The notes under the pieces: generated by a model
Database searches by the model: none
What the model was told of the DNA's origin: nothing
The model's input: the letters and a program-made list of their open reading frames with translations, nothing else
Shown: one piece after another, positions 26,901 through 34,800 of the stretch
Position numbering within the stretch: position 1 is the first letter of the stretch
Layout of the letters: every line of letters begins with the position of its first letter
NCBI GenBank assembly: GCA_035048495.1
Contig: JASUTR010000091.1
Coordinates: 1-64,000, forward strand
Reading direction: 5' to 3'
Length of the DNA stretch: 64,000 bases
From: Euptelea pleiosperma
Lineage: Eukaryota > Streptophyta > Magnoliopsida > Ranunculales > Eupteleaceae
Position numbers and translations under genes: made by a program

Positions 26901-29900
26901 AGTAATGGAAGAATTCGAGTCTAATTACGATGTCCGGTTGCGGAAAAGTCACAAGTTATAGGCTTCAGAATGTAACACACAAACTGAGTCAAATTAAAGA
27001 AATTGACGCCCGGATGGAGCTAACTTGTTTCGACTGCCCGAATCTTGTTCCAACACTTCAAATGTGTTGAAACAATAGTAATGGAAGAGTTTGAGTCCAA
27101 TTACGAGGTCCGGTTGCGAAAAAGTCACAAGTTATAGGCTTCTGAACAACACACAAACTGAGTCCAATTTGAGACGTTGACGCACGGATGGAGCTAACTT
27201 GTTTCGACTGTCCCGAATCTTGTTCCAACGCTTTAAATGTGTTGAAACAATAGTAATAGAAGAGTTTGTGTCCAATTACGAGGTCCGATTGCGAAAAAGT
27301 TACAAGTTATAGGCTTCTGAATGTAACACACAAACTTAGTCTAATTAATGACATTGACGCACGGATGGAGCCAACTTGTTTCGACTGCTCCTAATCTTGT
27401 TCCAACACTTCAAATGTGTTGAAACAATAGTAATGGAAGAGTATGAGTCCAATTACGAGGTCCGGTTGCGAAAAAGTCACAAGTTATAGGCTTCGGAATG
27501 TAACACACAAACTGAATCAAATTTGAGACGTTGACGCACGAATAGAGCTAACATGTTTCGACTGTCCCGAATCTTGTTCCAACATTAAAATGTGTTGAAA
27601 CAATAGTAATGGAAGAGTTTGAGTCCAATTATGAGGTCCGGTTGCGAAAAAGTCACAAGTTATAGGCTTCGGAATGTAACACACAAACTGAGTCCAATTA
27701 AACACATTGACGCACGGATGGAGCTAACTTGCTTCGACTGCCCCGAATCTTGTTCCAACACTTCAAATATGTTAAAACAATAGTAATGGAAGAATTCGAG
27801 TCTAATTACGATGTCCGGTTGCGAAAAAGTCACAGGTTATTGGCTTCAGAATGTAACACACAAACTGAGTCCAATTAAAGAAATTGACGCCCGGATGGAG
27901 CTAACTTGTTTCGACTGCCCCGAATCTTCTTCCAAGACTTCAAATGTGTTGAAACAATAGTAATGGAAGAGTTTGAGTCCAATTACGAGGTCTGGTTGCG
28001 AAAAAGTCACAAGTTATAGGATTCTGAATGTAACACACAAACTGAGTCCAATTTGAGACGTTGACGCATGGATTGAGCTAACTTGTTTCGACTGTCCCGA
28101 ATCATGTTCCAACACTTTAAATGTGTTGAAACAATAGTAATGGAAGAGTTTGAGTCCAATTACGAGGTCCGATTGCGAAAAAGTCACAAGTTATAGGCTT
28201 CGGAATGTAACACACAAACTGAGTCCAATTTGAGACGTTGACGCACGGATGGAGCTAACTTGTTTCTATTGTCCCGAATCCTGTTCCAACACTTTAAATG
28301 TGTTGAAAAAATAGTAATGGAAGAGTTTGAGTCCAATTACGAGGTCCGGTTGCGAAAAAGTCACAAGTTATAGGCTTCGGAATGTAACACACAAACTGAG
28401 TCCAATTTGAGACGTTGACGCACGGATGGAGCTAACTTATTTCGACTGTCCCGAATCTTGTTCCAACACTTCAAATGTGTTGAAACAATAGTAATGGAAG
28501 AGTTTGAGTCCAATTACGAGGTCCGATTGCGAAAAAGTCACAAGTTATAGGCTTCGGAATGTTACTCACAAACTGAGTCCAAGTAATGACATTGACGCAC
28601 GGATGGAGCTAACTTCTTTCGACTGTCCCTAATCTTGTTCCAACACTTGAAATGTTTTGAAACAATAGTAATGGAAGAGTTTGAGTAAAATTATGAGGTC
28701 CGGTTGCGACAAAGTCACAATTTATAGGCTTCGGAATGTAACACACAAACTGAGTCCATTTTGAGACGTTGACGCACAGATGGACCTAACTTGTTTCGAC
28801 TGTCACGAATCTTGTTCCAACACTTCAAATGTGTTGAAACAATAGTAATGGAAGAGTTTGAGTCCAATTACGAGGTCCGGTTGCGAAAAAGTCACAAGTT
28901 ATAGGCTTCGGAATGTAACACACAAACTGAATCCAATTTGAGACGTTGACGCACGAATGGAGCTAACATGTTTCGACTTTCCTGAATCTTGTTCCAACAT
29001 TCAAATGTGTTGAAACAATAGTAATAGAAGAGTTTGAGTCCAATTACGAGGTCCGGTTGCGAAAAAGTCACAAGATATAGGCTTCGGAATGTAACACACA
29101 AACTGAATCCAATGTGAGACGTTGACGCACGAATGGAGCTAACATGTTTCGACTATCCCGAATCTTGTTCTAACATTCAAATGTGTTGAAACAATAGTAA
29201 TGGAAGAGTTTGAGTCCAATTATGAGGTCCGGTTGCGAAAAAGTCACAAGTTATAGGCTTCAGAATGTAACACACAAACTGAGTCCAATTAAACACATTG
29301 ACGCATGGATGGAGCTAACTTGCTTCGACTGCCCCGAATCTTGTTCCAACACTTCAAATATGTTGAAACAATAGTAATGGAAGAATTCGAGTCTAATTAC
29401 GATGTCCGGTTGCGGAAAAGTCACAAGTTATAGGCTTCAGAATGTAACACACAAACTGAGTCCAATTAAAGAAATTGACGCCCGGATGGAGCTAACTTGT
29501 TTCGACTGCCCGAATCTTGTTCCAACACTTCAAATGTGTTGAAACAATAGTAATGGAAGAGTTTGAGTCCAATTACGAGGTCCGGTTGCGAAAAAGTCAC
29601 AAGTTATAGGCTTCTGAATGTAACACACAAACTGAGTCCAATTTTAGACGTTGACGCACGGATGGAGCTAACTTGTTTCGACTGTCCCGAATCTTGTTCC
29701 AACGCTTTAAATGTGTTGAAACAATAGTAATAGAAGAGTTTGTGTCCAATTACGAGGTCCGATTGCGAAAAAGTTACAAGTTATAGGCTTCTGAATGTAA
29801 CACACAAACTTAGTCCAATTAATGACATTGACGCACGGATGGAGCCAACTTGTTTCGACTGCTCCTAATCTTGTTCCAACACTTCAAATGTGTTGAAACA

Positions 29901-30093
29901 ATAGTAATGGAAGAGTTTGAGTCCAATTACGAGGTCCGGTTGCGAAAAAGTCACAAGTTATAGGCTTCTGAACAACACACAAACTGAGTCCAATTTGAGA
30001 CGTTGACGCACGGATGGACCTAACTTGTTTCGACTGTCACGAATCTTGTTCCAACACTTCAAATGTGTTGAAACAATAGTAATGGAAGAGTAT
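23931..30093 (+). repeat. Complex satellite block left of the LINE
   Basis: Diverse monomers in a fixed but non-periodic order. The order is repeated at about 40550-44440 (offset 16604, then about 16780 after one extra monomer), again at about 46900-50796, and in its right half at 50797-53040 (offset 23136). The last part, from about 29900, switches to the ttctgaacaacac and gagtatgag monomers otherwise found at 15.1 kb, so a recombination junction lies inside a monomer around 29880-29920. No coding sequence is seen. Confidence 0.85.
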
Positions 30094-30109
30094 GAGTCCA
30101 ATTACGAGG
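30094..30109 (+). repeat. Target-site duplication, 5' copy
   Basis: gagtccaattacgag followed by g, identical to 36100-36115 after the poly(A). Fifteen bases are unambiguous. The sixteenth, G at 30109, could belong to the duplication or be an extra G added opposite the RNA cap during reverse transcription. Its position directly before the U1 5' end shows that U1 and the LINE inserted as one unit. Confidence 0.95.
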
Positions 30110-30273
30110 ATACTTACCTGGACGGGGTCTATGGGTGATCATAAAGGCCCATGGCCTAGGTTAGGAGCCTCCATTGCACTTAGGAGGGGTGCTCGCCTAA
30201 CATCTCCCCAAGTGGGAGAATGTACGTCATAATTTGTGACAGAGGGGGTACGCGTTCGCGCGGCCCCTGCTAA
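30110..30273 (+). pseudogene. U1: U1 snRNA retrocopy at the LINE 5' end
   Basis: Matches plant U1 spliceosomal RNA over essentially its full length. Visible landmarks are the 5' end atacttacctg (30110-30120), which in U1 pairs with 5' splice sites; a stem-loop I loop gatcataaag (30137-30146), close to the U1-70K-binding consensus; the U1A-binding loop attgcac (30173-30179); a stem III hairpin around ctcccc/gggag; an Sm-site-like aatttgtga (30231-30239); and stem-loop IV with a ttcg tetraloop (30255-30258). The sequence upstream is plain satellite, with no plant snRNA upstream element or TATA box at the proper distance. It is therefore promoterless and called a retro-pseudogene. Small departures, such as the ta in stem IV and gtga in the Sm site, fit either a minor U1 variant or post-copy change. 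The 3' end is uncertain by a few bases. Confidence 0.9.
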
Positions 30274-30574
30274 CCATGCTGTTTTAAAAATGTGTTGAAA
30301 ATGAGCTCTCTTCTCTCTCCTAGGGTTTGAGTTGTTCTTGGGGCTTCTCCCCTGTTTTTCAACCTTGTTCTTGAAGGTTTAATTTGGGTTTGGTGATTCT
30401 GTCATTGATTTTCTTCCTAAATTTAATACTCCTATTCCCTCGGGTACCCGGATTTCTTAGGACGATCTGGGTGGACGGAAATTTCCTGTTCACGACCTTA
30501 CTTGAACAGGAAATTTGAAATATTATTTGTTAGGAAATTTATAGTTGGTTCTCTTCTTGCTCTGTTGCTGTTCT
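30274..30574 (+). promoter_or_regulatory. LINE 5' UTR
   Basis: About 300 nt between the U1 copy and the ORF1 ATG. It holds a pyrimidine-rich stretch near 30304-30320, followed by ctagggttt. Three short upstream reading frames lie at 30276-30287, 30290-30298 and 30301-30330. A perfect 14-bp inverted repeat (30479-30492 with 30503-30516) lies 58 nt before the ORF1 start. Plant L1 elements are expected to carry internal promoter activity here, but no core promoter motif can be identified confidently. The first 25-30 bases after U1 include a 14-nt match to the satellite, so the exact LINE start is uncertain. Confidence 0.65.
30479..30516 (+). other. Perfect 14-bp inverted repeat in the LINE 5' UTR
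   Basis: Arm aaatttcctgttca (30479-30492) is the exact reverse complement of tgaacaggaaattt (30503-30516), with a 10-nt loop. In RNA this would form a stable hairpin shortly before the ORF1 start. Part of the arm, aggaaattt, recurs at 30532-30540 and could compete for pairing. A role in translation or RNA packaging is possible but unproven. Confidence 0.85.
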
Positions 30575-31870
30575 ATGGCAGGCCCCTTGGGGCTTGCAGG
30601 TTATGGTCATGGTGATGCACTATCTGTTGGGAAGGATAGGGTTCTTTTAGTAGATGCGCCGCTTGCAGGTAATTCTTCTGTACCAATCTTGAACCATAGT
30701 TGGAAATCTCTTTTTTCTGGATCCGGAGAGAAAGGTAAAATGAAAAATGATCTATCCTTTTTCGCTCCTTGTATTGAAAATGGGAAAACGATTGTACGAT
30801 GCCCCGTGGAAGTTCTGAATGAGGGGCGATCAATCTGGGAAGATTACATTGTGGGGCATATTGTAGGTAAGAAATTACCTTTTTTCATGGTGAAGAATGC
30901 TCTGGAACGACAGTGGAAGCCTAAGGGTTTGATGGAGCTCTCTATGCAAGATAATGGCTTTATTTACATCAAATTTGCAGAAATTGAGGATAGGGAAATG
31001 GTCATGGACAGAGGGCCTTTGTTTATTGCAGGTCGCTTGCTCATTCTCCGTCATTGGCACCCAAATGTTGAATCTCTGTTTGCTAATGTTCAATCGCTGC
31101 CGTTATGGATCAAACTCCTAAATCTTCCTAAAATTCTCTGGTCGACTACTGGGATTAGCTACGTTGCCAGTGCTGTGGGCAAACCAATCTGTTTGGATCA
31201 AGCTACGGCAAATCGCAGTAGGCTCTCCTTTGCCAGGGTTTGTGTAGAAATTGATAATGCCAGTGTTCTACCTAATTCAATCACGGTGGATAATGGCGAT
31301 GGATCTACTTCAGAGGTCACGGTTGAATATTCATGGAAGCCTCAAACGTGCTCTATCTGTAAGTCTATTGGCCATAACGACAAAGGATGTACCACTCAGC
31401 AGAAACAGCCGCGAAAAGAATGGGCACCCATAAGGAAAGCTCACTCAGTCGATGTCGCACCAATTATTTTAGAGGAAGGCAGCAGCAATGCGGCTAGTAA
31501 AGAGGAGAGCTGGGAAAAGGTGGGTACAGGCCAAGGACCACCAGATGTTTGTCAAAATACTGCTATGGTATTGTACACCGCTAATCCTCAACGCCCAGCA
31601 GGATATGTTGATCTATGCAACCGATTTAGCATATTGGAAACCGAACAGCTTGTTACGAACGAGGCCATGCATCTAGACTCATCTGGCCCGTTGGATCTTA
31701 GTGGGCCTGAACTGAAACTTCTTCGCAGGAAGGGGATCAATACAGATTCTATCACTCGTATACGTGAAGGTATAAAGGAGATGACGAATACTTGTCTTCA
31801 TGGTATTGTAGTTTCTGAGGAACGAGGGGAAACCCGGGAGGTAAACTCAGAAACTCTTCTCAATGAATAA
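30575..31870 (+). CDS. LINE ORF1 protein, DUF4283-like and zinc-knuckle
   Basis: A 431-aa RNA-binding, chaperone-type protein expected to coat the LINE RNA in the retrotransposition particle. Residues about 70-165 resemble the DUF4283 domain common in plant LINE ORF1 and related proteins (IWEDYIVGHIVGKKLP, then DRGPLFIAGRLLILRHW). A following segment with LPLWIKLLNLP and SAVGKP is usual for the family. A CX2CX4HX4C zinc knuckle uses C259, C262, H267 and C272. The C-terminal 150 residues are polar and low in recognisable motifs. The start is the ATG at 30575. The frame is open 30 nt further upstream, but only a TTG lies there and the extra residues are not family-like. The stop overlaps the ORF2 start by 8 nt in another frame, suggesting translation of ORF2 by reinitiation. 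No coiled coil is evident, unlike mammalian L1 ORF1p. Confidence 0.93.
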   Translation: MAGPLGLAGYGHGDALSVGKDRVLLVDAPLAGNSSVPILNHSWKSLFSGSGEKGKMKNDLSFFAPCIENGKTIVRCPVEVLNEGRSIWEDYIVGHIVGKKLPFFMVKNALERQWKPKGLMELSMQDNGFIYIKFAEIEDREMVMDRGPLFIAGRLLILRHWHPNVESLFANVQSLPLWIKLLNLPKILWSTTGISYVASAVGKPICLDQATANRSRLSFARVCVEIDNASVLPNSITVDNGDGSTSEVTVEYSWKPQTCSICKSIGHNDKGCTTQQKQPRKEWAPIRKAHSVDVAPIILEEGSSNAASKEESWEKVGTGQGPPDVCQNTAMVLYTANPQRPAGYVDLCNRFSILETEQLVTNEAMHLDSSGPLDLSGPELKLLRRKGINTDSITRIREGIKEMTNTCLHGIVVSEERGETREVNSETLLNE

Positions 31871-34800
31871 AATAGCAGTGTGGAACATAAGGGGGCTCAA
31901 TGACACTCAGAAACAGCGAGAGGTCAAAAGTTTTATCACGACGAATAAATTATCGATCATTGGACTAGTTGAAACTAAGGTCAGGAGCACTCAAAGGAGT
32001 AAAATCCAAGCATGGATTAGTCCGGGATGGAGCCTTGAAGAGAATTATTGCAGCGCCATTAATGGTAGAATTTGGATTCTTTGGGATCCAGCAGTGGTTG
32101 AAGTCCAAGGATTGATCAAACTTCATCAAGCTATACACTGTACTGTCAAGGAACTCATTGGGTCCAAGCATTTTCTCATGACAGTTGTGTATGCTGACAA
32201 TAAGCAAGAAAGTCGTCGTGAACTATGGAGCTTCCTTACCACAATTGCAGGAAATAATACTTTACCGTGGACTGTTATTGGTGATTTCAACACCATAAGA
32301 TTTGTTGATGAGAAATCAGGAGGAGGGCAAGCCCGTCTAGGAGCAATGCGTGAATTCAATGATTGCCTTGACACCGCTGGGCTTATCGATTTGAAGTCGG
32401 TAGGCATGAAGTTTACATGGAGTAATAAAAACCAAGGGCTAAATCTTATACTCTGTAAACTTGACCGTGTGCTGGTAAATCAACAATGGGTTGATGCATA
32501 CAACGACACAGAAGCTGAATTTCTCCCTCCTAATCTTTCGGATCACTGTCCTATTCTTCTTAGTTGGTGTACTAAGAGCACTCAAGGTATCAAACCCTTT
32601 AAGTTTTTTAATTTTTGGGCTGATCATCCTGAATTCTTGACCATTGTAGAAGAAATCTGGAAAACTAAAATTATGGGTAACCCCATGTACCGCATTACTC
32701 AAAAATTGAAGCTTTTGAAAGCTCAATTGAAGGAATGGGATCGAAGCAACTTTCATAACTTGAGAAATCAAGTTCTGGCTGCCAAAGAAGAGCTGGACGC
32801 TATCCAAAGACTGGTTCAAGAAACTCCGGGTGATATAGCTATTCGTAATCTAGAGGCAATCAGATTATGCAGGTATGCTAAGATGGCAGCTTTTGAAGAA
32901 TCATTCCTGAAACAAAAATCGAGAATTCAATGGCTCAAACTAGGGGACTGTAATTCAGCTTTTTTCCATCATTCCCTTAAAGCTCGGAGGTCAAGAAATG
33001 CTATCCTTAGTCTCCACGATCAGCACAATCAGAAAATTACCGAGACCAACCTTATTAAAGAGGAAATTCTCAAGTATTTCCAAGCTCAACTTGGTTCAGT
33101 TCAGGGGCAGTATAATGAAGATATTATCAAGTCCTTTCAATTTGATAACATTTTGAGTAATACTCAAAGGGATGAAATGGCAAAGGCGATATCTGAGGAT
33201 GAAATACAAAAGGCTCTATTTTCGATGGGTGATTCTAAGGCCCCGGGGCCTGATGGATTTAATGCTTGTTTTTTCAAAAAGGCATGGCGCATCATCAGCA
33301 TAGATTTCATTAAAGCTGTAAAAAATTTCTTTGTCTCTCACAAACTTTCTGGAGGAGTTAATTCTACATTCATAACACTTATTCCTAAGGTGAGCAACCC
33401 CACAACTCTGAATGATTTTCGGCCCATATCTTGCTGTAATATTATCTACAAATGCATTTCCAAAGTGATAGCAAACAGGATGAAGCCTATACTATCTACC
33501 CTTGTTGAACCTTCACAGTCAGCTTTTATTAAAGACAGGCGTATCGGCGATAATATCATGATCTGTCATGAATTGTTCCGGAACTACCATAGAAATCTGT
33601 CTCCTAGATGTACAGTGAAAATTGATCTGAGAAAGGCCTATGATAATGTGAGATGGGAATTTGTTGTTGAATTGTTAGACAAACTAAACTTCCATCCTGA
33701 CGTCATTGATTGGATCCGGCTATGTATGACCACGGTCAAATATTCTATCCTTGTGAATGGAACTCCGGAAGGTTATTTCGAAGGCCGAAAAGGACTGCGA
33801 CAAGGAGATCCTATATCACCGTATCTATTTGTTCTTGTGATGGGTGTGTTCAACCTAATTCTCAAGCAAAAAGTTACCGATGGCCTTTTCAAGCTCCATC
33901 CCAAATGTAAATCCCCGTTTATTACACATTTGTGTTTTGCAGATGACCTTATGGTCTTCTTTGGAGGAGATATACAGTCGGCGGCATCTATCAATGACAC
34001 TCTCAATCTCTTCTCGGAGATATCAGGACTTGATGCTAATAGACTCAAAAGCACTATCTTCTGTTCAGGATTGGAATCGTCTGTTAAGAGGGAAATCATT
34101 GATATCCTTGGCTTTAAAGAAGGCAATATACCAATAAGATATCTTGGCCTTCCGCTTGTTTCATCTCGCCTATCGGCGGTGGATTGCCAACCTCTCCTTG
34201 AACGCCTTACGAATCGAATCCAATCTTGGAAAGGCAAGTTCTTATCATACGCTGGGCGCTTGGAACTTATCAGATCCGTCCTTAACAATATTCAAAGCTT
34301 TTGGAGCTTTAATTTTTTATTACCTCAGAAGATCATTAAGAAAATGGACAGTTTATGTGCTCGTTTTCTATGGGGAGGAGTTGATCTTCAAAGGAAAATT
34401 CATGCTGTTGATTGGACAACCATTTGCCGTCCTAAATCTGAAGGTGGCCTAGGCCTTAAAAATCTGGAGAAATGGAATAAAGCTGCGATACTCAGGCACG
34501 TCTTTTCTATTGCTGCGAATAAGGCTAATCTGTGGGTTGCTTGGACCAAGGCAAATCTTATTAAGGGGAATAAATTTTGGACGATGCCCATTCCCTTAGA
34601 TTGCTCATGGGTTTGGAGACAAGTTCTGAAGGCCAGGCCTACAGCAAGTAGGCTGATTACACATCTGATCGGCAATGGGGAAGATACCCATCTCTGGCAT
34701 GATCCGTGGCACCCTAGCGGTATCTTGATGGACGTCTTTCTCAGAAATCAACGGTTTGACACTCGACTCAATCAGCATGACAAGGTGGCTAGTCTGATTC

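Larger units (their letters stand above)
1..30109 (+). repeat. Satellite array, left arm, ~177-bp monomer
   Basis: Head-to-tail tandem repeat in one orientation, without spacers or unrelated sequence. Successive occurrences of the landmark gaggtccggttgcg lie 177 bp apart in the clean part of the array. Conserved stretches in every monomer are a gcgaaaaagtcac box, a ttgacgcac box and a short inverted repeat around the caacac/gtgttg segment. A monomer near nucleosome length with higher-order organisation is typical of plant centromeric or subtelomeric satellites. The satellite family is not recognised by name, and a centromeric location is inference. No promoter, gene or RNA gene was found in this stretch. 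The apparent reading frames are by-products of a repeat length divisible by three. Confidence 0.97.

Noticed and set aside
1..30109. CENP-B box-like motif in the monomer
   Set aside because: No sequence close to the nTTCGnnnnAnnCGGGn pattern was found in the consensus monomer. The conserved feature is the short dyad instead.
30110..30273. A functional U1 snRNA gene in the satellite
   Set aside because: The upstream sequence is plain satellite and target duplication, without the plant snRNA upstream element and TATA box. The downstream side runs into the LINE leader without a clear snRNA 3' end box.
30545..30574. N-terminal extension of ORF1 from a TTG codon
   Set aside because: A plant mRNA would initiate at ATG. 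The extension is hydrophobic and cysteine-rich with no family match, and the ATG at 30575 gives a usual ORF1 start.
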